From positions 110,720-174,719 of the forward strand of contig DASYYH010000026.1 in assembly GCA_035934015.1 (NCBI GenBank): DNA of 64,000 nt. Reading direction: 5' to 3'. The DNA comes from Candidatus Acidiferrales bacterium (GTDB lineage Bacteria; Acidobacteriota; Terriglobia; Acidiferrales; UBA7541). The notes beneath the pieces are model-generated. The model did not search any database. It was not told the DNA's origin and saw nothing but the letters and a program-made list of their open reading frames with translations. This document shows positions 37,220 to 47,288 of the stretch, in pieces. Within the stretch, counting starts at the first letter, position 1, and each line of letters begins with the position of its first letter. The position numbers and the translations under genes were made by a program.

Positions 37220-39822
37220 TGGCGCTCGCCCCAACAATCGGTCCTAACCAGTCCAAAAGCTTCGGCAGTCGTCCGCTGCTGCCTGTCGCGCCCGCTCATG
37301 CGCGCCGCATTCCTCGCTGGTTCAGGATTCTCATCCTCGCGTTCGCCGCATGCCTCATCCTCGATTTCGGCCTTTCGCTCCTTCTGGAAGCTGGCTGGCT
37401 GAACCGCGCTTTGACGCTCAGGCTCGAAGCCGCATTTGGACGCCCCGTCGAAGTCAGCAACTATTCCTTCAGTCTGCTGGAAGGGCCGCGCCTCGAAGCG
37501 AATTACATCACCGTCGCCGAAGACCCGCGCTTCGGCAACGAATATTTCCTCCGCGCAGATCAGCTGGCCGTCGGCGCGCGCTGGAGCGAATTGCTTCGCG
37601 GCCACATGGAGTTCGGCGCACTCTCCTTTGTGCGGCCTCATCTCAATCTGGTTCATCTCCCCGATGGTCAGTGGAACCTCGAATCATGGCTCCCGGCCCC
37701 GCGCGGCGGCTTCTCGCCAGCGCGCGGACACGCCTCCGCGCGCATTTCGCGCATTGACGTCTCCGAGGGCCGCGTCGATTTCAAGCAGAGCGATGACAAA
37801 TTGCCTTTCGCTTTTGTGGACGTGAAGGGCAGCGTCGAGCAGCTCAGTCCAGGCACGTGGAACATCGCCCTCGAAGCGCAGCCCTTTCGCTCCTCTGTTG
37901 TCGTGCAGCAGGCTGGATTGCTCAGTCTTCGCGGAACCGTTGGAGGCACTTCTTCGCGCCTGCGTCCCGCTGCGCTCGAGCTTGATTGGAACGCCGCATC
38001 TCTCTCGGACATTCTGAGGCTCGTGAAGGGGTGGGATTACGGCGTGCGCGGCCTTCTCTCTTTGCAGCTCGCTGCGCGGACCACGGGAACGGATTGGAAT
38101 TTTTCGTCGCGCACGCAATTGCGTCGCTTGCATCGTTGGGATTTGGCCCTGCGCCCTGATGACCTGGCGGTTAATCTGAATGTCGACGCACATTGGACGC
38201 CCGGCAGCTCTCAGCTTAGTGTCACGCAGGCTGTCCTGGAAGCGCCTCGCTCGAACATTCACGGCGCAGGAAATCTGACTTGGGTTCTCGGCGCGAATCC
38301 CGCTCGCGCCGCCGTGAAAGACACCCAGCTCCGAATTTCCTCCGACGGAGTCGATCTCGCTGATGTCCTCACCTGGTATCGCGGCTTTCACCCTGGCGTC
38401 GCGGATCAGATCACGCTTCAGGGCGCGGCCTCACTTGATCTTTCTCTTTCCGGCTGGCCTCCTCGCGTTCGCAGTGGCTTCATTCGTACTTCTGGAGCCG
38501 AAATCGATGGCGGCGCAGCGCCCGCTCCCATTCGAATTGGCGATGCATCTTTCAATTTCTCCAAAGCGGGAGCCAGTCTCAATCCCGTAAATATTTATCT
38601 GGGAACGGGTCTGGGCAAATTCGAACTCGCTGGCTCCATGATGCGCGGTTCTCATTCTCAACCCGCGTGGACTCTCAACGGCCAGACTGCCGATGTGCGT
38701 ATTCTCACCGCTTCCGCCGCTGCGTTAGGGTTCAGTTTGCCGCCCGGATGGATTATCGCGGGGCCTGCGCAAGCGCATTTGCAGTGGCCGGGCCACGGCT
38801 TTCCGCAGGGAGTCATCGCCGTGGACGGCTTGAAAATTCAGGCTCCGTTCCTCAATCGCGAAATCTCGCGCGTGGCGGCAACTGCTGACTTATCGTCTTC
38901 CGGCTGGAAAGTTCAAGTCGGCGCAGCGGATGCCTTTGGCGCGAACTGGCATGGGACCTTCGAGCGTCCCAATCGAAATCAGGAGTGGCAGTTTGCTCTC
39001 GCGGCAAATGAACTCAATGCCTCGGAGATGGATCGCTGGCTGAACCCTCAGCGCCGGCAAAATTTTCTGACGCGCCTCTTGCCGTTTCTCGCCACGCAGC
39101 CGCAGCCACAGCCGATGCCCGTGTGGCTCCGCGCCCGCGGCACGCTCGCTTTGGGTCAATTCAATTTGGCTCCCTTCGTCCTGCATCAACTGCACGCCGA
39201 TGCCGCAGTAGACGGCCGCGAACTCCGTCTCACCAACGCGGAGACCGGTTTTTACGGTGGCAAATTGCTCGGCTCGATTGCTCTCAATCTCGTCTCGCAG
39301 CCAACGTATGAAGTGAATGCAAAATTCCGCGGCGTGAATTTAAGCCAGCTCGCGGCTCATACATTTTCTTTGGCCGAACTTTTTTCGGGCAGCGCCTCGG
39401 GCAGCCTGCGCATTTCCGCAAAGGGCATTGGCCGCGAAGCGCTCTTGCGTTCGCTCTCCTGCCAGGGCGCTGCGCAGATGAGCAATGCTGGTTACGCGGG
39501 AATGGATTTGCTCGAGTCCATAAGTGCTGGCGCGCGCCGCCCGGGAACCACGCTCTTTCCGGCAGCTTCCGCGGATTTCTCGTGCTCCGGCGGCAAAGTT
39601 CAGTTTTCTCGCTTGCTTCTCACTGGCTCGAAGAATCAAATCGAGGCCGCGGGTTACGTCGATTTTCAGCGCCAATTGAAATTCGAGCTGCACCCAGTTG
39701 ACAATGTCCAGGACGAAAATAAAAATCTGAAAGCTCCCGATCCTGCACACGTCTTCGAATTGTCCGGCACTTTGAAATCTCCCCAGCTCTCCCGCGCCGG
39801 ACTTCATCCGCCATCTCGATGA
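37219..39822 (+). CDS. AsmA-family envelope protein
   Basis: An 867-residue member of the AsmA / DUF3971-like group, which is thought to bridge the inner and outer membranes and help move phospholipids or assemble outer-membrane components. One N-terminal membrane helix (FRILILAFAACLILDFGLSL) is followed by the family's LEAAFGRPVEVSNYSFSLLE and FGNEYFLRADQLAVGARW, then a very long beta-rich repeat region to the end. The C-terminal AsmA_2-like block is near FSGSASGSLRISAKGIG. It is coupled to rnc by a one-base overlap; a functional link with rnc is not implied. Confidence 0.85.
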   Translation: MALAPTIGPNQSKSFGSRPLLPVAPAHARRIPRWFRILILAFAACLILDFGLSLLLEAGWLNRALTLRLEAAFGRPVEVSNYSFSLLEGPRLEANYITVAEDPRFGNEYFLRADQLAVGARWSELLRGHMEFGALSFVRPHLNLVHLPDGQWNLESWLPAPRGGFSPARGHASARISRIDVSEGRVDFKQSDDKLPFAFVDVKGSVEQLSPGTWNIALEAQPFRSSVVVQQAGLLSLRGTVGGTSSRLRPAALELDWNAASLSDILRLVKGWDYGVRGLLSLQLAARTTGTDWNFSSRTQLRRLHRWDLALRPDDLAVNLNVDAHWTPGSSQLSVTQAVLEAPRSNIHGAGNLTWVLGANPARAAVKDTQLRISSDGVDLADVLTWYRGFHPGVADQITLQGAASLDLSLSGWPPRVRSGFIRTSGAEIDGGAAPAPIRIGDASFNFSKAGASLNPVNIYLGTGLGKFELAGSMMRGSHSQPAWTLNGQTADVRILTASAAALGFSLPPGWIIAGPAQAHLQWPGHGFPQGVIAVDGLKIQAPFLNREISRVAATADLSSSGWKVQVGAADAFGANWHGTFERPNRNQEWQFALAANELNASEMDRWLNPQRRQNFLTRLLPFLATQPQPQPMPVWLRARGTLALGQFNLAPFVLHQLHADAAVDGRELRLTNAETGFYGGKLLGSIALNLVSQPTYEVNAKFRGVNLSQLAAHTFSLAELFSGSASGSLRISAKGIGREALLRSLSCQGAAQMSNAGYAGMDLLESISAGARRPGTTLFPAASADFSCSGGKVQFSRLLLTGSKNQIEAAGYVDFQRQLKFELHPVDNVQDENKNLKAPDPAHVFELSGTLKSPQLSRAGLHPPSR

Positions 39823-39874
39823 ACGCGTCGCATCGCAAATTTCGCCGCGGACAGCGCAGTATCGGCCTCGCGCC

Positions 39875-40894
39875 ATGAAGAATCACCTTCGCTCACGGCC
39901 CACATTTCCGTTCGTTCTCGTGCTTTTGGAGCTGCTCCTTTTTTCGCCTCCCATTTTCTCGCGCCAATCTGCATCCGCTAAGCGCATTCGCCTTGTTCCG
40001 CATTTCTCTCCCGGCCAGACCCTTCGTTACTCTGTCCAGATGACTTTGGACACGAATTCACAATCCACCGGCCCCATAGTCAATCCCGAAGGCGCCCAAA
40101 AAATTGAAGAATCCGTCAACGTCACGCTGCGGATCGACGTCCTCAGCGTTTCAAACGCTACCGCGACTCTCGGCCAGGCCCGCATTCGCGCCACTTATGA
40201 AAAGGCCGTCGCCACAACCAGCAGCGATTCCTACGACCCTGATACGGCCGCCGTCGCAGATCAATTCAAGCGGCTCGAAGGTCAGTCTCTGGAATTCACT
40301 CTTGAACCCGATGGCAAAATCAGCGATGCGACGGGTCTCAAGGACACAACAACAGATCCATCCCGCGCCGCAATCGTCAGCCAGTGGCTCAGCCAGTTGA
40401 CTTTGGGTGCTTCTTTGCCGCAGAAGGGAATTGCCGTCGGCGAAAAGTGGTCTTCCGAACAGCCGCTCGAGAACATGCCTCTCAAGGGTCTGGCCTGGCG
40501 CACAAACTCAAGCTATCTGCGCAACGAGCCTTGCCGCGAAGCCACAGTCGAACCGTCGCCTGTTGCCGGTGCGAAATCACCAACTCCATCAGTGGACGAA
40601 TGCGCGGTCATCCTCACGAAATCCGAAATCGTCAGCTCCGGCTCCGACAAAGACCGCACGCCGGATGTCTTTCGGCAGAACGGCCTGCGAACTTCCGGCA
40701 AGTGGACTGGCTCAGGCGAGGGCCTGACTTCGATTTCGCTGCACACGGGGATGGTCGTCAGTGTCACGCAGTCCAGCGCGACGCAAATGGATTTCACCAT
40801 CATGACCGACGTGGCTCAGAATCGCATGCGTTACGCCGGTGGTACGCACAGTCAATCCGACATCACGCTCGTATCGCAATCGGCCAATCCGTAA
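39875..40894 (+). CDS. Secreted hypothetical protein, DUF6263-like (339 aa)
   Basis: An N-terminal signal segment (TFPFVLVLLELLLFSPPIFS) precedes a repeatedly beta-stranded protein with RIRLVPHFSPGQTLRYSVQM, LEGQSLEFTLEPDGKISDAT and VGEKWSSEQPLENMPLKG. This pattern (a substrate-like 'transform and score' beta sandwich) is shared with secreted proteins of unknown function in Acidobacteriota and Bacteroidota. It follows the AsmA-like gene by 52 bases on the same strand and ends 12 bases before the convergent EamA gene. A function cannot be assigned. Confidence 0.7.
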   Translation: MKNHLRSRPTFPFVLVLLELLLFSPPIFSRQSASAKRIRLVPHFSPGQTLRYSVQMTLDTNSQSTGPIVNPEGAQKIEESVNVTLRIDVLSVSNATATLGQARIRATYEKAVATTSSDSYDPDTAAVADQFKRLEGQSLEFTLEPDGKISDATGLKDTTTDPSRAAIVSQWLSQLTLGASLPQKGIAVGEKWSSEQPLENMPLKGLAWRTNSSYLRNEPCREATVEPSPVAGAKSPTPSVDECAVILTKSEIVSSGSDKDRTPDVFRQNGLRTSGKWTGSGEGLTSISLHTGMVVSVTQSSATQMDFTIMTDVAQNRMRYAGGTHSQSDITLVSQSANP

Positions 40895-40906
40895 CTCCTC
40901 GCAGAA

Positions 40907-41848
40907 CTACGCCGCATCTTCCGCCGGCAAAGCAGCCGGTTGCTTTTTCGTTCGCGTCGTCCGGATCGCCACCACGCTGATCAAAATGAATGCTGTCCCC
41001 ACGATCGTCCGCAATCCCAGCGTTTCGCCGCCGAAAAAATATCCCAGCAGCACTGCCACGACCGGGTTCACGTAAGCATAAGTTCCCACCTTCGTCGGCG
41101 ATTCGTGATGCAGCAGCCAGACGTACGCCGTAAACCCGACAATCGATCCCGCGACGATCAAATAAGCCAGCGCCAGCCACGCCCCGCGCGAAACATTCCC
41201 CGGATGAAAATTGTGAAATTCCCCGAGCGCGGCTGCAACAACCGCCAGCAGCACTCCTCCCACGAGCATCTGCACTCCCGAGCTCATCGCCTTCGATGCA
41301 GGCAGCGGCAGTTTGCGCGAGAGCGCCGACGCCACCGACCAGCTGATCGCCGCCACAATCAGCGCCGCTGCCCCCGTTTTATCAATCGGCGCTCCGCCAA
41401 GATTCAGCGACCGGCTCACCAGCGTCGCGACTCCCAAAATCCCGACGGCCAGCGCCAGCCCCAGCCGAAGCGTCAGTTTCTGCGTTTGCAGTAGAATAAT
41501 TTCCGAAAGCGCCATGAACGCCGGAATCGTGGCCAGCATCACCGCCGCGATTCCCGAAGGCACGCGCTGCTCAGCCCAGAAGAGCAATCCGTAATCAACC
41601 ACAAAAATCGGGATCGCCAGCAGAGATGCCGAAATCCATTCGCGTGCCGATGGCGTTCGCTCGCCGCTCGCCATCATCCAGCCATAGAGCGCCAGCCCCG
41701 CCACCAAAAAGCGCATCGCCGCGAAAAGCAACGGCGGAACTTCATGCACGCCGATGCTAATTGCCAGAAACGTGGATCCCCACACGAAATAAATGATCGA
41801 GAAAGCCAGCAAAGTTTTCCAGTTCGCGCGATCGCTTCGAGTTTCCAT
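40907..41848 (-). CDS. EamA/DMT family membrane transporter
   Basis: A 313-residue inner-membrane protein with ten predicted helices arranged as two EamA repeats. The first repeat opens AFSIIYFVWGSTFLAISIGV and the second near AALIVAAISWSVASALSRKL; NPVVAVLLGYFFGGETLGLR is the signature of the last helices. The protein resembles YedA and related metabolite exporters. The substrate is unknown. The C-terminal tail is basic (RTTRTKKQP), as expected for a cytoplasmic end. ATG 41848 is the first start and begins right before helix 1. Confidence 0.9.
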   Translation of the reverse strand: METRSDRANWKTLLAFSIIYFVWGSTFLAISIGVHEVPPLLFAAMRFLVAGLALYGWMMASGERTPSAREWISASLLAIPIFVVDYGLLFWAEQRVPSGIAAVMLATIPAFMALSEIILLQTQKLTLRLGLALAVGILGVATLVSRSLNLGGAPIDKTGAAALIVAAISWSVASALSRKLPLPASKAMSSGVQMLVGGVLLAVVAAALGEFHNFHPGNVSRGAWLALAYLIVAGSIVGFTAYVWLLHHESPTKVGTYAYVNPVVAVLLGYFFGGETLGLRTIVGTAFILISVVAIRTTRTKKQPAALPAEDAA

Positions 41849-42005
41849 GTTGAGTTGTTCTCATCACTCTAACAATTCCGCCGCCGCGTCGCTTGCATGG
41901 CACGCAGCGCTCATAGGCGAGGAAAGAATCCATTTTGGCCGCATTCAGCGCAGAGAAAAGTTCGTTCGGCGCATCCTGCGCGCTGGCAAAAGTTTTCGTG
42001 AAGGT

Positions 42006-42689
42006 CTATCGCGTGGAAGCTGCTGTAATGATTCCCTTGTACAAACCTTCGAGCTGCGTTTCGGAGCGCAAATCGAGTTCGGAAGTGTCGAAGCTCAAGA
42101 CTCGCAAATTTCCCGTGGAGTTATGATGGCGCGCATACGCGCGGCGTAGCGCATCCAGATATTTCCCATCGATCGTTGCCTCGTATGGCCGGTTTCTTCG
42201 GCGAATGCGGTCCAGCAGCACATCATTCCGCGCGTCGACGTACACAGTCACGTCCGGCCGCGGCACGCTCACGTCCAGCCCGAGCGTTAGCCGCTCATAC
42301 AATTCCACTTCGCGATCGTGCAGCAGCGCTCGCGCGAAGATCGGGTCCTTCGCCTGCGTGTAATCTGAAATCACGGGCCTCGTTCGCGCCGGCGGAATCG
42401 TCTTCAGTTGCTCATACCGCGAAATCAAGAATGTCAGTTGCGTTCCCAGCGCCCAGCGCTCGCGGTCCGCATAGAAGTCCGGCAGGAATGCATTTCCGTC
42501 CACATCTTCCAAAATCAGTGTCGCGCCAAGTTTCAACGCCAGCAGTTGCGCCAGCGTTGTCTTGCCCGCGCCGATAGGCCCTTCGAATCCGATGTACGGT
42601 TGATTGTTTGCTGGCAACTTGCTTTGGCTCCCACACCTCCGTCGCTGAGGCGCGTCTGCTGCGCAACAGTCGCGGCCAGAGATTAGCAC
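42006..42689 (-). CDS. Deoxynucleoside kinase
   Basis: A P-loop kinase of the deoxynucleoside/deoxyadenosine-deoxyguanosine kinase family, which phosphorylates deoxynucleosides in the salvage pathway. Walker A is GPIGAGKTT; the substrate-side [20 protein letters not shown] helix, the [12 protein letters not shown] segment and [18 protein letters not shown] (the arginine-rich lid) follow in order. The length fits if the start is GTG at 42689; a TTG at 42617, giving a 24-residue shorter protein that begins just before the P-loop, is an equally good choice. The uvrB promoter region lies in the divergent gap. Confidence 0.85.
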   Translation of the reverse strand: MLISGRDCCAADAPQRRRCGSQSKLPANNQPYIGFEGPIGAGKTTLAQLLALKLGATLILEDVDGNAFLPDFYADRERWALGTQLTFLISRYEQLKTIPPARTRPVISDYTQAKDPIFARALLHDREVELYERLTLGLDVSVPRPDVTVYVDARNDVLLDRIRRRNRPYEATIDGKYLDALRRAYARHHNSTGNLRVLSFDTSELDLRSETQLEGLYKGIITAASTR

Positions 42690-42700
42690 TCAGTTTGCGC

Positions 42701-42706
42701 TATAAT
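42701..42706 (+). promoter_or_regulatory. Possible uvrB promoter -10 box
   Basis: A perfect TATAAT lies 46 bases upstream of the uvrB start. A matching -35 at normal spacing is weak, so the call rests on the -10 and position alone. No LexA-type box is recognisable nearby. Confidence 0.4.
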
Positions 42707-42751
42707 GGAGATTTTACGCGCCTCCAAAATTCGGCGCAGAGCGTCCACACC

Positions 42752-44791
<2,040 letters not shown>

Positions 44792-45196
44792 TCCTGAGCG
44801 CACTTTGCGAAGGGCGTGCCGTCCCCTCTTTGACCCCGCCTCCGCTTCGGAAGTTGCTGCCTCAGAAACGCAAGCGCCCGCCGCGCACTCCAAAGCCCCC
44901 TCGCTGCCCGGCAACACTGCCTCTGCACAAAACGCAAAGCCCTAACTTTTCATTGCAGGGTTTAACGTTGTTCTCGTAGGGGCGGGGCTTGCCCCTCTTG
45001 ATTGTCCTGACGGAGGAAACGCGCGACTCTCTGAGTCGCGTCTGCCGCCTCGTACCGAAAGCGCCAAACCATAGACGGCGGCGTTACGCGGTATTTGTCT
45101 TCACGGTGTCATCCTAAGCGGTAGCGAAGGATCTTGCCTTGTAATTACAAAAGCATCAAGGCAAGATTCTTCGTCGGCAGGAACCGCCTCCTCAGA
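44792..45196. other. Intergenic repeat-rich stretch after uvrB
   Basis: No gene is supported. TCCTGAGCGCACTTTGCGAA at 44792 is a fragment of the same dispersed element seen at 45108, 45540 and 45887. A second element type occupies 44976-45041. The rest is GC-rich filler. Confidence 0.6.
44976..45041 (+). repeat. REP-like element type 1, copy a
   Basis: The element opens with CGTAGGGGCGGGGCTTGCCCC-like sequence (a GGGGC/GCCCC hairpin), passes through TGTCCTGACG and ends in a perfect 7-base hairpin GCGACTC-TCT-GAGTCGC. The same layout recurs at 45720-45786, which marks it as a repeated unit and not a chance structure. Confidence 0.75.
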
Positions 45197-45201
45197 ATGA
45201 C
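45108..45201. repeat. Large inverted repeat (REP/BIME-like element type 2)
   Basis: Two inverted copies of one element face each other across a 15-base spacer. The left arm (45108-45141) begins GTCATCCTAAG and ends AAGGATCTTGCCTTG; the right arm (45157-45201), read on the other strand, begins GTCATTCTGAG and ends AAGAATCTTGCCTTG. Inner arms match at 14 of 15 positions. The right arm ends in AATGAC, which supplies the start codon of the GIY-YIG gene at 45197. Confidence 0.8.
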
Positions 45202-45484
45202 AGCCAAAATTTATTCGGTATACATGATGTCCAGCGCGTCGCTAAATCTGTACACGGGAATTACCGGCAATTTACCGCGTCGCGTGTGGCAGCACCGTCA
45301 AAAACAGCCGAAAGGGTTTACCTCGAAATACAACATCAACAGACTCGTGTATTACGAAACGTTTGCCGATGTTCGAAGCGCCATTCGCCGTGAAAAGCAG
45401 ATCAAAGGCTGGTTGCGCAAAAGAAAAATCGCGTTGATTGAGTCAGTCAATCGCGACTGGAAAGACCTCAGTCAAGACTGGTGA
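45197..45484 (+). CDS. GIY-YIG nuclease family protein (95 aa)
   Basis: A single-domain GIY-YIG nuclease. YSVYMMSSASLNLYTGITGN is the N-terminal block, with Tyr-Ser-Val-Tyr and Tyr-Thr-Gly standing in for the GIY and YIG triplets; the catalytic arginine is in LPRRVWQHRQ, the tyrosine in LVYYETF, and the late Glu in AIRREKQIKGWLRKRK. Small proteins of this kind are numerous in bacterial genomes and their cellular role is unclear. The ATG is formed by the end of the REP-like repeat at 45108-45201, and further copies lie downstream, which suggests a relation between the nuclease and the repeats. Confidence 0.85.
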   Translation: MTAKIYSVYMMSSASLNLYTGITGNLPRRVWQHRQKQPKGFTSKYNINRLVYYETFADVRSAIRREKQIKGWLRKRKIALIESVNRDWKDLSQDW

Positions 45485-45539
45485 ACGCGAAGCATCGTGT
45501 TCCTTACGTCCCATTCCGAATCACCTGAGGCGTATTTTT

Positions 45540-45599
45540 GTCATCCTGAGCGCAGCGTTTTTTGCGAAGTCGAAGCCTGCTTGCCGTAGGCAGGGATCT
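45540..45599 (+). repeat. REP-like element type 2, single copy
   Basis: Starts GTCATCCTGAGCGCAGCG and ends CAGGGATCT, matching the copy at 45887 over its whole length with scattered differences. The middle holds a short palindrome built on CCTGCTTGCCGTAGGCAGG. Confidence 0.75.
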
Positions 45600-45682
45600 C
45601 GCCTCGACGAATTTTCGTATCCGCTCCATTTGAAACCTCATCGCAACTCGCGGGCTCTCACGCTGTGTGCTTTTGCGGGTGC

Positions 45683-45707
45683 CCCACGCTCGCCTTTTGA
45701 GCGTGGG
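45683..45707 (+). terminator. Perfect hairpin, terminator-like
   Basis: CCCACGCTC (45683-45691) pairs with GAGCGTGGG (45699-45707) across a 7-base loop and is followed by TCTTTGTGTTT. It may end transcripts from the GIY-YIG gene, or simply be part of the repeat island. Confidence 0.5.
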
Positions 45708-45719
45708 TCTTTGTGTTTA

Positions 45720-45786
45720 CGTAGGGGCGAGGCTTGCCCCGCCCGCATGTCCTGACGAAGGGAGGGCGCGACTCTCTGAGTCGCGC
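45720..45786 (+). repeat. REP-like element type 1, copy b
   Basis: Second copy of the unit at 44976-45041, with the same order: GGGGC/GCCCC hairpin, ATGTCCTGACG, and the identical terminal hairpin GCGACTC-TCT-GAGTCGC (45768-45784). Confidence 0.75.
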
Positions 45787-45886
45787 AAGACGCACGGCGA
45801 AGCCCCGTCGTCCTCGCCCCCGCCGAGGCCCGGTGGCCCGCGCATCCGACTGATACTTCCACGCAGAACGCAAAACCGCAGAGCTT

Positions 45887-45948
45887 GTCATTCTGAGCGA
45901 AGCGCATTTCGCGCAGCGAAGCCTGCCTGCCGCAGACAGGGATCTGCT
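45887..45948 (+). repeat. REP-like element type 2, single copy
   Basis: Begins GTCATTCTGAGCGAAGCG, holds the palindrome CCTGCCTGCCGCAGACAGG and ends GGGATCTGC. It is on the same strand as the copy at 45540. A related palindrome (GCCTGCCTGCCGCAGGCAGGC) appears again near 47178. Confidence 0.75.
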
Positions 45949-46218
45949 TTTGCACTTTTGGAGTGCGGCATCTTGATGCCGCTTTGCCGTAATCGTCGGC
46001 TCCCCCGACGCCGCCTCCGAAAAAAATGACCTCGTTAGGCGGGCGTCTGTTTCGGTTTTTGCCTTTGTAGGGGCCGGTAGGCTTTATTGGCCTTACGCTC
46101 TCGTAGCGGCGGGTTTACCCCGCCAGTCCTCGACGCTTGCGCAAGTGCCTGCGCATTCGGCATCAGGCATTGCGCATCTCGGTACTTTCCACCTTCATTC
46201 CCAGCGGCTAAGTCCTTT

Positions 46219-46259
46219 CAGAACAGAACAGAACAGAACAGAACAGAACAGAACAGAAC
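46219..46259. repeat. Pentanucleotide tandem repeat (CAGAA)8
   Basis: Eight uninterrupted CAGAA units followed by one extra C. It is non-coding and lies 187 bases upstream of the PEP-CTERM gene start. Repeats of this kind change copy number easily by slippage. Confidence 0.95.
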
Positions 46260-46445
46260 GGTATCTCAGTTGCTAGCAGAAATGCGGGTATTGTCCGTCA
46301 TTTCCTCTTTCCGGCTTAGAAGTTTTCTCAGAAATGGTTTTGGGCGTAGGTAAGTCGCCCAACAGCCATTTGTGAGATGAGTCCTAGGCCCTTCCAGGAG
46401 CCCGGGGTCGGTTTGCCACAAGCTACGCTATTGAGGAGGAACTCC

Positions 46446-47105
46446 ATGCGCAAGGCAGCCTTTGGAATTGTTCTCGCGACGGTTATTCTTTTCGTTCCCG
46501 GCATTTGCATCGCCGGACCCGTCACCATCTTCGACAACACGAATCCCATAAGCCAAGTATGCTGCGGTTACGGAGTAGGAACAATCTCCGCGGGAAACAG
46601 TTTCATTGATGCGTTTTCGTTCACCGTTAGCGGCGGAAACTATTTGCTCGATACTGTTGGATTCCTCGAATCCCAAGGGAATTTGGGAAATCCAGTCGGA
46701 ACTCCAAGTGGGTTCACCCTCTTTTTGTACGGTGACTCTGGCAGCGATTCCCCAGGTGCGGTACTGGAATCATGGAGTGGGATTACCGCAACCTCTGGAA
46801 TTATGCTCGAGACAGTAGCCTCTACATCGGTCGTTATACTAGATAACGGCCAACGGTACTGGTTCGGAGTCACCACAACGAACCCAGCAGAAGAAGGGCT
46901 TTGGTGGATTAACCCCGCGCTCGCTATAAGCCCTGGCTGCGATTTCTTAAATGGCAGTCCGGTCCCTTGCAACAGCGCCCTCGCTGCGGGTGCCTTCCAA
47001 ATCACAGGAACACCAACTGCCACGCCCGAGCCATCTTCCTTGCTGCTGCTCGGCACCGGCCTGCTCGGCCTCGGCCCATTCATTCGCCGCTTTGCTTTGT
47101 CGTAG
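46446..47105 (+). CDS. PEP-CTERM sorting-domain surface protein
   Basis: A 219-residue exported protein. Signal peptide AFGIVLATVILFVPGICIAG; the body is Ser/Gly/Thr-rich and beta-prone with paired cysteines (VCCGYG); the C-terminus is a canonical sorting signal: PEPSS, the hydrophobic LLLLGTGLLGLGPF, then IRRF. GAGGAGG precedes ATG 46446, which favours it over an in-frame ATG 69 bases upstream. It is the second PEP-CTERM protein in the window but shares little outside the sorting signal with the one at 10260. Confidence 0.88.
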   Translation: MRKAAFGIVLATVILFVPGICIAGPVTIFDNTNPISQVCCGYGVGTISAGNSFIDAFSFTVSGGNYLLDTVGFLESQGNLGNPVGTPSGFTLFLYGDSGSDSPGAVLESWSGITATSGIMLETVASTSVVILDNGQRYWFGVTTTNPAEEGLWWINPALAISPGCDFLNGSPVPCNSALAAGAFQITGTPTATPEPSSLLLLGTGLLGLGPFIRRFALS

Positions 47106-47288
47106 TGGTGCACACATCCGGGCGCGGTTCACAAACCGCTCCCTTCGTTTGCTCGCTGTTGCTCCGTCAGGGCTGGCCTGCCTGCCGCAGGCAGGCTTCA
47201 GCCATGCCGGAAAAACGCTTTGTGAAATGTTTTTACCTATTCGCACGTCTTTTGTGCGATGCATCCGTTTTCTCAATTAGACGTATTG

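Larger units (their letters stand above)
45485..46445. other. Gene-free repeat island (961 bases)
   Basis: No gene is supported. The stretch holds two type-2 elements (45540, 45887), one type-1 element (45720), a perfect hairpin (45683), a related GC-rich palindrome near 46067-46125 and an eight-unit CAGAA repeat (46219). The last 180 bases are the upstream region of the PEP-CTERM gene at 46446. Confidence 0.65.

Noticed and set aside
45887..45948. att site or insertion-sequence end
   Set aside because: The element has no target duplication and no transposase beside it; it matches other REP-like copies nearby.
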